A stretch of 64,000 nt of DNA from WHSW01 sp963846565 (GTDB taxonomy: Bacteria; Actinomycetota; Thermoleophilia; Solirubrobacterales; 70-9): contig CAWJWL010000005.1 of the NCBI GenBank assembly GCA_963846565.1, forward strand, positions 744,001 through 808,000. Direction: 5' to 3'. The translations under genes and the position numbers were made by a program. Of this stretch, positions 16,185 through 24,677 are shown piece by piece; position 1 is the first letter of the stretch, and every line of letters starts with the position of its first letter. A model generated the notes under the pieces. The model made no database searches. It saw only the letters and a list, made by a program, of their open reading frames with translations, and was not told the origin of the DNA.

Positions 16185-16595
16185 CTAATGATCCTCCGCA
16201 GGTTCGACGATTTCGGTCAGTACCGACCCGGTTGCCTTCGGGTGCACGAACGCGACGCGGCTGCCGCGGATCCCGGTGCGAGGCTCGGTGTCGATCAGTG
16301 CCACCCCATCGCCCTCCAACTGCTCGAGGGCCGCGTCGATGTCGGCGACGCGGTAGGCGACGTGGTGAAGCCCCGGGCCCTTGCGCTCGAGGAACTTGCC
16401 CACCGGCGTCTCGGGACCGAGCGGGCGCAGCAACTCCACGTGGCATGCGCCGACGTCGAGCAGAACCGCCTCGACCCCCTGTTCTGAGACCGTCTCGCGA
16501 TGCGCCACGGGCATCCCGAAGGTGCCCTGGTAGAGGGCCAAAGCGCCGTCGAGGTCGTCGACGGCGACGCCGACGTGGTCGATCAGGTCGAACAC
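16185..16595 (-). CDS. mce: Methylmalonyl-CoA epimerase
   Basis: 136 residues from a GTG start at 16595, the usual length. IDHVGVAVDDLDGALALY opens the first VOC half and supplies the first metal-ligand His; GLHHVAYRVADIDAALEQL supplies the second His; TEIVEPA near the end supplies the ligand Glu. The enzyme interconverts (R)- and (S)-methylmalonyl-CoA between propionyl-CoA carboxylase and methylmalonyl-CoA mutase. Neither partner is encoded in the window. It leads a small minus-strand operon with the DUF3107-like and methyltransferase genes. A longer reading upstream adds Arg-rich residues outside the family and was rejected. Confidence 0.85.
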   Translation of the reverse strand: MFDLIDHVGVAVDDLDGALALYQGTFGMPVAHRETVSEQGVEAVLLDVGACHVELLRPLGPETPVGKFLERKGPGLHHVAYRVADIDAALEQLEGDGVALIDTEPRTGIRGSRVAFVHPKATGSVLTEIVEPAEDH

Positions 16596-16690
16596 CGGCC
16601 GCAGTCTATTCGGGCGCCGATCCCGGCCCGAATGGGACGGGCGTGCCAATGCCGGCGCGCCTGGCCGCTGTTGCGTCTAGCTTTCGCAGC

Positions 16691-19147
16691 GTGAACGCCG
16701 CTACTCGCCTGCGGGCGATCGGGGTGGCCGCGGCCGCCGCGCTCCTCCTCAGCCTCGCCGCATCGCTCGTCCCGGCCCACGCCGCGTCGGCCGACACTCG
16801 CTACTCGCTCGTCAACGGCTGCTTCTCGCTCCAGGGTGCAGGGGGCCAGAAGGTGGGCAAGTCGGGCGGCGGTTACGCGCTCGGCGCAGGTACGCCGGAG
16901 GCCTTCAGGATGCAGGCGACAGACCTCGGCGACTACCTGCTGTACGGAACCGGCAAGGACTTCCTCACCGCGGGCTCGGGGAGCGCCGTGACGGCGGTGA
17001 AGGAGCCGAGCGGCGCCGCGATCTGGAGCGTGGACGAGGCCGGCTCCGGCGCCTTCGCGCTCACGAGCCGCGCCACCGGGGCCGGGCTCGGCCTCGGGGG
17101 CCAGGCGCTCGCCCAGGGCTCGGCGACGGCGTTCGAGTTCGTCGCCGCGGATGGCTGCGCCAGCTTTCCCGAGATCGAGGTGAACGCGAGCGGCAAGCCT
17201 TCGGGCGGACCGACGCCCTACGGCGAGACCCGTGGTCTCATCGACGCCCACCTGCACGTGATGTTCCACCAGGCGCTCGGGGGCAGCCTTCACTGCGGCC
17301 GTCCCTGGGATCCGCTCGGCGTAACCAAGGCGCTCCCCGATTGCTCCGAGAGCGAGGGGCCCGGCGGCCAGGTTGCGCCGATTCAGAACTTCGTCAACTG
17401 GGGCTCGCCTGTCTATCCCCATGACCCCGTGGGATGGCCGACGTTCAAGGACTGGCCCAACCACCACTCCCTGACCTACGAGCAGACCTACTACAAGTGG
17501 ATGGAGCGGGCCTGGATGGGCGGGCTGCGGATGATGACCCTGCTCGCCGTCGACAACGTCACGCTCTGCAAGGTCGCGAACGTGAAGAAGTACCCCTGTA
17601 ACGAGATGCAGGCGGTGCGCCGCGAGATCAAAGACGCCTACAAGCTCCAGGACTACATCGACGCCCAGGAGGGCGGACCGGGGAAGGGCTGGTTCCGGAT
17701 CGTCAAGAACCCGTTTCAGGCCCGCAAGGTGATCAACAAGGGGAAGCTGGCGGTGATCCTCGGGGTCGAGACCTCGCAGCTCTTCGACTGCGGCATCTAC
17801 AAGGACCAGCCGCTCTGCGACGCCGGCGACGTCGAAGCCGGGCTCGACGAGGTGTACGCGATGGGCGTTCGCCAGATGGAGATCATCAACAAGTTCGACA
17901 ACGCCTTCGGCGGGGTTGCCGGCGACTCGGGCGCGATCAGCCTCTTCACCAATGCCGGCAACTTCCTCGAAACCGGGAGCTTCTTCGCCCTCGAGACCTG
18001 CACCGGTCCGGCCGAGGACCGACCCGCGCTGATTGGGATCCCCCACACCGACACGGCGCTGGGCCTGGTCCCGGTGCTCGACCCCGGCAACGTTCCGGCC
18101 TACGGCCCCGGGCCACACTGCAACCTCCGCGGGTTCACAGACCTCGGCGAGCGGTTGCTGGACGGGATGATCAGGCGGGGGATGATCTTCGACCCCGACC
18201 ACCTCAGCGTCAAGGCGCGCTCGGCTGCTCTCGACTACATGGCCGCACGCGGATACTCGGGAATCATGTCCAGCCACTCGTGGGCGGACATCCTGAGCTA
18301 CCCGCGGATCCTCGAGATGGGCGGTGTCGTCACGCCGATGGCCGGATCGTCGGAAGGCTTCGTCGAGGAGTGGCGCAAGCTGCGCAAGGAGCGCACCGAC
18401 GAGTACTACTTCGGCTGGGGCTACGGCGCCGACATGAACGGCTTCGCTTCGCAGGGACCGCCGCGTGAGGGCGCCCCGAATCCCGTCAAGTACCCGTTCA
18501 AGTCGTCGATCGACCCGGGCATCACGATCGATCGCCAGCGCAGCGGCGAGAAGACCTTCGACATCAACACGGACGGCGTCGCCCACTACGGGCTCTACGC
18601 CGACTGGATAGAGGATCTGCGGATGATCGCCGGCGACAGGATCATCGAGGACATGGCGAGAGGCCCGGAGGCCTACCTGCAGATGTGGGAGCGCTCGGTC
18701 GGCGTCGCCGCCAACCGCTGCCGGCCGAAGCGCGCCAAGCTCACCGGCGCCGGCCTCGCGAAGCTGCGCCTCGGCTCGAGTGCGGTCGCGGCGCTGAAGA
18801 AGGCCGGGCAGCCCGAGCGCCGGGTCGGCCGCGTCTACCGCTACTGCGTCGCCGGGAAGCGCAACCGCAACGCCGAGGTCGTCGGTGTCTTCACCAAGGG
18901 ACGCAAGCTCGGCCTGATCAGCAGCGATGCCACGGGCCACAAGGCGGGCGGCGTCCGCGTTGGCGATCGGGCTTCCCGCCTGCGCGGCGCGAAGCGGATC
19001 GGCAAGCGCGTCTACGCGGTCCGCGCCAAGGGCGGAGCCCGCTACGCCTACTTCGTCAAGGGCGGCAAGGTCGTGACGGTGGCAGCCGCCTCGCGCTCGG
19101 CGAAGTCGAGCGGCGAGATCCTCCGCAACCTGAAGCTCGCGCGCTAG
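16691..19147 (+). CDS. Large secreted amidohydrolase-fold hydrolase, peptidase M19-like, with basic C-terminal domain
   Basis: 818 residues from GTG at 16691, which gives a clean signal peptide (about residues 1-35, ending AHAASA); ATG at 16649 is an alternative. After a region of about 140 residues with LVNGCFSLQG, the catalytic barrel begins at LIDAHLHVMFHQ, whose HxH would bind metal. Later ligand candidates are FDPDHLSVKAR and GIMSSHSWADI, like membrane dipeptidases (M19), and a GYGADMNGFA loop. From about residue 675 the chain becomes Lys/Arg rich (for example KRIGKRVYAVRAKGGARYA), a module seen at the C-terminus of other secreted Solirubrobacterales proteins. The substrate is unknown. 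It converges on the FtsH-like gene. Confidence 0.75.
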   Translation: MNAATRLRAIGVAAAAALLLSLAASLVPAHAASADTRYSLVNGCFSLQGAGGQKVGKSGGGYALGAGTPEAFRMQATDLGDYLLYGTGKDFLTAGSGSAVTAVKEPSGAAIWSVDEAGSGAFALTSRATGAGLGLGGQALAQGSATAFEFVAADGCASFPEIEVNASGKPSGGPTPYGETRGLIDAHLHVMFHQALGGSLHCGRPWDPLGVTKALPDCSESEGPGGQVAPIQNFVNWGSPVYPHDPVGWPTFKDWPNHHSLTYEQTYYKWMERAWMGGLRMMTLLAVDNVTLCKVANVKKYPCNEMQAVRREIKDAYKLQDYIDAQEGGPGKGWFRIVKNPFQARKVINKGKLAVILGVETSQLFDCGIYKDQPLCDAGDVEAGLDEVYAMGVRQMEIINKFDNAFGGVAGDSGAISLFTNAGNFLETGSFFALETCTGPAEDRPALIGIPHTDTALGLVPVLDPGNVPAYGPGPHCNLRGFTDLGERLLDGMIRRGMIFDPDHLSVKARSAALDYMAARGYSGIMSSHSWADILSYPRILEMGGVVTPMAGSSEGFVEEWRKLRKERTDEYYFGWGYGADMNGFASQGPPREGAPNPVKYPFKSSIDPGITIDRQRSGEKTFDINTDGVAHYGLYADWIEDLRMIAGDRIIEDMARGPEAYLQMWERSVGVAANRCRPKRAKLTGAGLAKLRLGSSAVAALKKAGQPERRVGRVYRYCVAGKRNRNAEVVGVFTKGRKLGLISSDATGHKAGGVRVGDRASRLRGAKRIGKRVYAVRAKGGARYAYFVKGGKVVTVAAASRSAKSSGEILRNLKLAR

Positions 19148-19162
19148 GCGCTGAGCGAGGTC

Positions 19163-20734
19163 CTACGCGCCCGAGTGAGTCTCGGGTGGGGGAGGCTCGC
19201 TCGCAATCGCCTCGGCGGGCCGACCCGCCTCGGCCGGCTCGAGCAGCTCGGTCGGGCGCTCGGTGTCCGGGCGGTGGTCGGCCATGATGTCCTGGATCTC
19301 CTCGTGCTCGATGACCTCGTTCAAGAGCAGGCGCTCGGCGATCACGTCGAGCAGGTCGCGGTGGTCGGCGAGCAGGCGGTGGGCGCCGCGGTATGCCTCC
19401 TCGGCGATCGACTGCACCTCCTCGTCACGCGTCTGGCGCAGGGCCTCCGAGGTGGTGAAGTCGTCGGCGGGCAGCTGGTGGGCGCGGATCGTCGTCCCCA
19501 TCGCGTACTCGTAGACCATCGAGCGGGCGATCATGGTCACCCGCTTGAGGTCGTCGGACGCGCCGGTGGTGACCCTGCCGAAGGTGATCTGCTCGGCGAC
19601 CCGGCCGGCGAGCAGCACCTTCATGTAGTCGACCAGCTCCTGGCGCGACTTCAGGTAGCGGTCCTCCTGGGGGAGGTTGAGCGTGTAGCCGAGCGCCTTG
19701 CCCCGGGGGACGATCGAGACCTTCTGGACCTTGTCGACGGTAGGCAGGAGCTCGGAGACGAGCGCGTGCCCCGCCTCGTGCCAGGCGACGACCCGCTTCT
19801 CGTGGTCCGTGATCACCTTGCGCGACTGGAGTCCCGCGATCACGCGCTCGAAGGCGTTCTCGAAATCGGCCTGGGCGATGAAGTCGCGGCGGTTGCGACC
19901 GGCCAGGATCGCGGCCTCGTTCGCGAGGTTGGCGAGATCGGCGCCGGTGAGGCCGGCGGCGTGACGCGCGACGCGCTCCAGGTTGATGTCCTGAGCCAGA
20001 GGCTTGCCGCGCGTGTGTACGTCGAGGATCTGTCGCCTCCCCTTCATGTCGGGCGGCGGGACGAAGACCTGGCGGTCGAAGCGCCCGGGCCGAAGGAGCG
20101 CTTTGTCGAGCTTCTCGAGCATGTTCGAGGCGGCCATGACGATTACCTGGTCGCGGGAGCCGAAGCCGTCCATCTCGACGAGGAGCTGGTTCAGGGTCTG
20201 GTCGCGCTCGCCCGAGATGTCGGAGCCGCGGTGGGCGCCGACCGCGTCGAGCTCGTCGATGAAGACGATCGCGGGCGCGTTCTCGCGTGCCTCGCGGAAG
20301 AGTCGCCGGATGCGGGCGGCGCCGAGACCGGCGAACATCTCGATGAACGAGGACGCGGACTGGCTGAAGAAGGTGGCCCCGGACTCGTGCGCGACCGCCT
20401 TCGCGAGGAGGGTCTTGCCGGTCCCCGGAGGGCCGTGGAGGAGGATGCCCTTCGGCACCTGAGCGCCGAGCGACTTGAACCGCTTCGGGTCGGAGAGGAA
20501 CTCGACCACCTCACGGAGCTCGTCCTTGGTCTCGTCGACCCCCGCGACGTCGGCCCAGGTGACCGCCGACTTCGACTTCGCCGAGATCTCCTGCGGCTTC
20601 GTCTGGGGCATGAGCTTGAACGTGCGCCAGATGAAGTAGGCAATCAGCGCCATGAACACGATCATCAGGATCGTGCTGATCGTGTAGAGGTCCCAGCTGA
20701 GGCCGAGCCCGAGGAAGTCTGCGGTTGGGATCAA
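19163..20734 (-). CDS. FtsH-like membrane AAA+ zinc protease lacking the usual extracytoplasmic domain
   Basis: 523 residues from a TTG start. A single membrane helix (about residues 18-37) is followed directly by the ATPase: WADVAGVDETKDELREVVEF, Walker A GPPGTGKT (101-108), Walker B VFIDELDAVG, the second region of homology with LLRPGRFDRQV, and the pore loop FIEMFAGLGA. The protease domain has HEAGH (319-323) and a later GASDDL Asp. True FtsH has two helices around a periplasmic domain of roughly 70 residues; here only one helix remains, so its topology must differ. It probably degrades membrane proteins. A second, canonical FtsH elsewhere in the genome is likely. The TTG start is uncertain; CTG upstream or a later ATG are alternatives. 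Confidence 0.85.
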   Translation of the reverse strand: MIPTADFLGLGLSWDLYTISTILMIVFMALIAYFIWRTFKLMPQTKPQEISAKSKSAVTWADVAGVDETKDELREVVEFLSDPKRFKSLGAQVPKGILLHGPPGTGKTLLAKAVAHESGATFFSQSASSFIEMFAGLGAARIRRLFREARENAPAIVFIDELDAVGAHRGSDISGERDQTLNQLLVEMDGFGSRDQVIVMAASNMLEKLDKALLRPGRFDRQVFVPPPDMKGRRQILDVHTRGKPLAQDINLERVARHAAGLTGADLANLANEAAILAGRNRRDFIAQADFENAFERVIAGLQSRKVITDHEKRVVAWHEAGHALVSELLPTVDKVQKVSIVPRGKALGYTLNLPQEDRYLKSRQELVDYMKVLLAGRVAEQITFGRVTTGASDDLKRVTMIARSMVYEYAMGTTIRAHQLPADDFTTSEALRQTRDEEVQSIAEEAYRGAHRLLADHRDLLDVIAERLLLNEVIEHEEIQDIMADHRPDTERPTELLEPAEAGRPAEAIASEPPPPETHSGA

Positions 20735-20761
20735 GGCATAGATGCGGGTCAGGGACCTGCT

Positions 20762-21616
20762 CTAGACCGTATCGGCAGCTACGCCCTCGACCCGTAGGAC
20801 CTCTTGCAATGCGGCGAGTCCGACCTCCATCTGCTCCGCGGTCGGCTCGCGGGTCGAGACCAGACGCTGGATCTCATAGCCAGGGCCGCGCACTGCGCGG
20901 CCGAGTAGCGACTCCGGCTGCTTCTCGGCGTACGCGAAGAGCTCAACCGCGACCCCGGTGGAGGCGATCGCGGCGAGTCCCCGATGGACCGACCCCGGTT
21001 CGTCGACGAACTTCTCGACCAGGACCTGCCCGGTGATCGAGAGCGCCAGCATCGGGCCGATCAGGTTTGATCCGCAGCGCCCGTGCTCCTTCGGGAACTC
21101 GTGCGGGTCGGTGCCGGTTTCATAGCCGCCGATCGACTTGTGCTCGGCGCCGTGATACGCGGCGAGGTCCGCGTCGCGCAGGGCGGCGACGGCGGGGACC
21201 GCCCCCAAGATGGCGATCGCGGCCTCGCGCCCGACGGTCGCCGCGCGCAGGCGCCGGAGCAGGTTCGTCGCCATGGTCGAGCCAACCATCGCCCCGATCA
21301 CGACCGGGTCCTCGAATGGCAGGCGTGCCGAGCGCAGCCGCAGGCGGGCGAGCGGAATGACCAGCATCGCCTCCGCCAGCCGCAGCGGCCCGCGAAGCAG
21401 CGGGATCTTCCCTGCCCGCGTGTGGGCGAGGGTCGGCTTCGGTCCTGAGGCCACCTCGATCCGGCCGTCCCTCGTCCGCGCGGCGACGGCCCACTGGGTG
21501 GGCCCGTGGATCAGGAGCCCATTTCGCAGCGCCATGCCGCCGAGCCGGAGGGGGGCATCCTCCTCCTGGGGCCCGGAGCCGTTGCCGGAGACGTCGACCT
21601 CGGGAATCTCGCTCAT
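20762..21616 (-). CDS. DUF1385 family membrane protein (YqhQ-like)
   Basis: 284 residues. The family marks GGMALRNGLLIHGP (near residue 26), AAYHGAEHKSIGGYE and HGRCGSNLIGPML are all present; the His/Glu cluster suggests metal binding, and two or three hydrophobic stretches suggest membrane insertion. DUF1385 proteins (YqhQ in Bacillus) are widespread and have no firm function. The ATG overlaps the stop of the M20 peptidase gene (ATGA at 21613-21616) and the FtsH-like gene starts 27 nt downstream, so the three minus-strand genes probably form one operon. Confidence 0.85.
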   Translation of the reverse strand: MSEIPEVDVSGNGSGPQEEDAPLRLGGMALRNGLLIHGPTQWAVAARTRDGRIEVASGPKPTLAHTRAGKIPLLRGPLRLAEAMLVIPLARLRLRSARLPFEDPVVIGAMVGSTMATNLLRRLRAATVGREAAIAILGAVPAVAALRDADLAAYHGAEHKSIGGYETGTDPHEFPKEHGRCGSNLIGPMLALSITGQVLVEKFVDEPGSVHRGLAAIASTGVAVELFAYAEKQPESLLGRAVRGPGYEIQRLVSTREPTAEQMEVGLAALQEVLRVEGVAADTV

Positions 21617-22962
21617 CCAAGCATCCGCTGTGGCAGGTCGGCGAAGAATGCGGCGGCGAGCTCGACGTCGGCGACCGCGGTGCGCTCATCCGCCGCGTGG
21701 ACCAGTGGCGCGGCATCGAGCAGCCCGAGCTCGCGCTGCGGGCAGAAGCCGTAGACGGTCGCCGAGCCGAAGGCCTTGCGGAACCAGTGGCTATCGCTGA
21801 AGCCGGCCATCACCGTCGGGACCAGGGTCGCATCCGGGTCGGCCCCGGCGAGCCAGCTCGAGATCGCGGCGGCGAGCGGCGTCTCGGCGGGAGAGTGGTT
21901 CCCGACCACCCGCTCCTTGTACTCGACCTCGAGATCGCCCGCCAGCGGACCGAGGACCTCCTTGACCTTCTCGTCGACGAGCTCGGAGCCGTTGCCCGGC
22001 GGTACCCGGCAATCCACCAGGACCTCCGCCTGCGAGGGGATCACGTTGTCCTTCTCCGAGGCGCGGGCCCGGGTCGGCACCATCGTCACCCTGAGCATCG
22101 GCTCGACCAGGTAGGTGACCACCTGCGCGGCCTGACCGCGAAGTCGCTCGACCGCCGCCTCAACCGCCGAGTGGTCGTCGCCGACCTCCTCGCCGAGCAG
22201 CGCGGAGAGCAGGGCGATGCCCTCCTCCGTCGGCTCGAGCCGTGGCTGGTCGCGGAGCCGGGTCAGGGCAGGGCCGAGCCTCAGCAGGGCGTTGTCGCCG
22301 AGCCCGGGGACCGACGCGTGGCCCGCGACGCCGCGGGCTCGGAGGAAGAACCGGTTGACGCCCTTCTCGCCGACGCAGAGGGGGTAGAAGCGCCGACCGC
22401 CGACCTCGAAGGCCGCGCCGCCGCCCTCGTTGACGACGAGGTCCGAGCGGACCTTCTCCGGATGCTCGGAGCAAAGCCATTGCGCACCATGGGCAGCGCC
22501 CATCTCCTCGTCGGCGGTGATCACGATTCTCAGGGCGCCGCGCTGCGGGCGCCAGCCGTCCCGCGCGAGCGAGACCGCCGCCGCGACCTCGGCCGCGACC
22601 TGGCCCTTCATGTCCTGGGCGCCGCGCCCGCGCACCATCTCCTCGGCGACGTCTCCGGCCCACGGGTCGAAGGTCCACTCGGAGCGCTCGGCTGGGACTG
22701 TGTCGACGTGGCCGAGGAGGCAGAGTGTGTCGCCGTCGGCCTCCGCGGCGAGGGTCGCGACCAGGTTCGGGCGTCCGGGGACGTCGGCGAGCAGCTCGCA
22801 CTCGAAGCCGGCCTCGGAAAGCCGCTCGGCGAGCATCTCCTGCGCCGCCTCTTCGTTGCCGGGCGGGTTGACCGTGTCGAAGCGGATCAGCTCGCCGAGC
22901 AGGTCGACCGCCTCGGCACCGAGGTTCGGGGCGGCGACGGCCGTCTCCTCAGGGCTCGCCAT
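21613..22962 (-). CDS. M20-family metallopeptidase (ArgE/DapE/ACY1-like)
   Basis: 449 residues. The two-zinc centre is visible: LLGHVDTVPA with the first His and Asp, GRGAQDMKGQ with the bridging Asp, ADEEMG with the catalytic Glu pair, and a distal VHAADERTAV His. The inserted dimerisation domain lies around GVAGHASVPGLGDNALLRL. Family members remove acyl groups or amino acids from small substrates such as N-acyl amino acids and dipeptides; the exact one cannot be read. It starts 36 bp from the divergent rarA gene and overlaps DUF1385 by four bases. Confidence 0.88.
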   Translation of the reverse strand: MASPEETAVAAPNLGAEAVDLLGELIRFDTVNPPGNEEAAQEMLAERLSEAGFECELLADVPGRPNLVATLAAEADGDTLCLLGHVDTVPAERSEWTFDPWAGDVAEEMVRGRGAQDMKGQVAAEVAAAVSLARDGWRPQRGALRIVITADEEMGAAHGAQWLCSEHPEKVRSDLVVNEGGGAAFEVGGRRFYPLCVGEKGVNRFFLRARGVAGHASVPGLGDNALLRLGPALTRLRDQPRLEPTEEGIALLSALLGEEVGDDHSAVEAAVERLRGQAAQVVTYLVEPMLRVTMVPTRARASEKDNVIPSQAEVLVDCRVPPGNGSELVDEKVKEVLGPLAGDLEVEYKERVVGNHSPAETPLAAAISSWLAGADPDATLVPTVMAGFSDSHWFRKAFGSATVYGFCPQRELGLLDAAPLVHAADERTAVADVELAAAFFADLPQRMLG

Positions 22963-22998
22963 GGGCCCAGGTTACCCGTGCGCGGAATACTGCTCTCC

Positions 22999-24315
22999 AT
23001 GGCCGAGCAGCTCTTCGATCCCGGCAACGAGGAACGGACGCCGGAGGGGCCTCCGGCGGATGCTCCGCTCGCGGTGCGAATGCGGCCTCGAGCTCTCGAG
23101 GAGCTCGTCGGCCAGACGCACCTGCTCGGCGAGGGGTCCAGCCTGCGGGTGGCGATCGAGACCGGGGAACCCCACTCGATGATCCTCTACGGCCCTCCCG
23201 GCGCCGGCAAGACGACGATGGCGAGGATCATCGCCCACGCGTCCGACGCGGCGTTCGAGGAGAAGTCGGCCGTCAACGCGGGGAAGGCGGAGGTGCAGGC
23301 GGTGATCGAGCGCGCGCGCGAGCGCCGCCGCTCCCAGCGCGCGACGATCCTCTTCCTCGACGAGATCCACCGCTTCAACAAGGCGCAGCAGGACGCGCTC
23401 CTGCCCGCCGTCGAGGAGGGGCTCGTGACCCTGATCGGCGCGACGACCGAGAACCCGTACTTCGAGGTCAACTCCGCCCTCCTCAGCCGCTCGCAGATCT
23501 ACGAGCTGCGCGTCCTCGATGACGCCGACGTCCGGACCCTGCTCGAGCGCGCGCTCGCCGACCCCGAGCGCGGGATCGCCGACCCTCCGCCCGCCGAGCC
23601 GGAGGCGCTCGAGCATCTCGCGGTCCGCTCGGGCGGCGACGCCCGCACCGCCCTCGGCGCGCTCGAGCGCGCGGTGGAGACCGCCCGTGCCGGGCGCCAG
23701 GCGATCGACCTCGCGATCGCCGAGGACGCGCTCCAGCGCAAGGCGGTCAGCTTCGACCGCCAGGGCGACAAGCACTACGACTACATCTCCGCCTGGATCA
23801 AGGCGACGCGCGGCTCGGATCCGGACGCCTCGGTCTACTACCTCGCGGTGATGCTGGAGGGCGGCGAGGACCCGCGGTTCATCGCCCGCCGGATGGTGAT
23901 CCTCGCCTCCGAGGACATCGGCAACGCCGACCCGCAGGCCCTCTTGATCGCAACCGCCGCCGCTCAGGCCGTGGACAGGGTCGGACTCCCCGAGTGCGCG
24001 CTCAACCTGTCCCAGGCGGCGGCCTACCTGGCGCTGGCCCCGAAGTCGAACGCCTCGGTGAAGGCGATCGGCAAAGCGTCCGCACACGTGCGCGAACACG
24101 GGGCGCAGCTGCCCCCGGACCACCTGCGCGACGCGCACTATCCGGGAGCGAAGGCGCTCGGTCGCGGCAAGGGCTACGTCTACCCGCACGACGAGCCCGG
24201 CGGGGTCGCGGATCAGTCGCTGCTGCCACCGGAGGTCGAAGGAGAGCGGTTCTACGAGCCCACCGAACGCGGGTTCGAGGAGGAGCTCCGCCGCCGCCTC
24301 GAGAGGTTGCGCTAG
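22999..24315 (+). CDS. rarA: Replication-associated recombination protein A (AAA+ ATPase RarA/MgsA)
   Basis: 438 residues, the usual length. RMRPRALEELVGQTHLLG precedes the Walker A GPPGAGKTT (about 65-73); Walker B is ILFLDEIHRFNKAQQDALL; sensor 1 is LIGATTENPYFEVNSALLSR. The C-terminal tetramerisation region holds DKHYDYISAWIKATRGSD and ILASEDIGNADP. RarA acts at stalled replication forks with SSB. The ATG at 22999 is chosen because the upstream extension runs antisense to the peptidase gene. It is divergent from the M20 gene across 36 bp and is followed closely by the secretome block. Confidence 0.95.
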   Translation: MAEQLFDPGNEERTPEGPPADAPLAVRMRPRALEELVGQTHLLGEGSSLRVAIETGEPHSMILYGPPGAGKTTMARIIAHASDAAFEEKSAVNAGKAEVQAVIERARERRRSQRATILFLDEIHRFNKAQQDALLPAVEEGLVTLIGATTENPYFEVNSALLSRSQIYELRVLDDADVRTLLERALADPERGIADPPPAEPEALEHLAVRSGGDARTALGALERAVETARAGRQAIDLAIAEDALQRKAVSFDRQGDKHYDYISAWIKATRGSDPDASVYYLAVMLEGGEDPRFIARRMVILASEDIGNADPQALLIATAAAQAVDRVGLPECALNLSQAAAYLALAPKSNASVKAIGKASAHVREHGAQLPPDHLRDAHYPGAKALGRGKGYVYPHDEPGGVADQSLLPPEVEGERFYEPTERGFEEELRRRLERLR

Positions 24316-24362
24316 CCTGGGCGAGCCGTCTGAGGAGCGGGGGAGCGAGGAGGTTGCGGAGC

Positions 24363-24677
24363 TTGCGATTGCGCCACCCGGTCAGGCTCGTCACGGGGAT
24401 AACGCTCACCGCCGTAGTTGCGGCGATCATCGCTGCGCCGGCGCCGGCGATCGTGCCGCCGAAGGACTGCGGACCGATGGAGGTCGCCGGCAAGCGGTAC
24501 AAGATCAAGGCCGACCAGCTCAAGTGCGGTCAGGCGCGCGACCACGCGCTCGACTACCTGCAGAGCCATGACGAGCCGCGCGGCTACAACTGCCAGGACT
24601 ACGGCAGCGACACCCGGATCAAGTTCCGGTGCTCGAGCGGGATCAAGGAAATCATCGCCATCCGCAGGCGAAGCTGA
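24363..24677 (+). CDS. Small secreted cysteine-containing protein
   Basis: About 104 residues from TTG at 24363, placed 10 nt after AGGAGG (24347-24352); TTG at 24354 and 24369 are in-frame alternatives. A signal peptide ends near APAPAIVPP. The mature part is about 75 residues with four cysteines (in DCGPM, KCGQ, NCQDYG and FRCSS), which could form two disulfides. I do not recognise the family. Its stop overlaps a CTG that probably starts the next gene, so it leads the block of exported proteins that follows. Confidence 0.6.
   Translation: MRLRHPVRLVTGITLTAVVAAIIAAPAPAIVPPKDCGPMEVAGKRYKIKADQLKCGQARDHALDYLQSHDEPRGYNCQDYGSDTRIKFRCSSGIKEIIAIRRRS

Noticed and set aside
16583..18940. A 785-residue minus-strand open frame antisense to the M19-like gene
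   Set aside because: It has the same compositional signature as other shadow frames and no recognisable motif; the plus strand encodes a clear secreted hydrolase.
19175..20797. A 540-residue plus-strand open frame antisense to the FtsH-like gene
   Set aside because: The minus strand encodes an unmistakable AAA+ protease, so this is a shadow.
21697..22998. In-frame extension of rarA over the M20 peptidase gene
   Set aside because: It is antisense to an intact peptidase, and RarA normally begins near MAEQLF-like residues.
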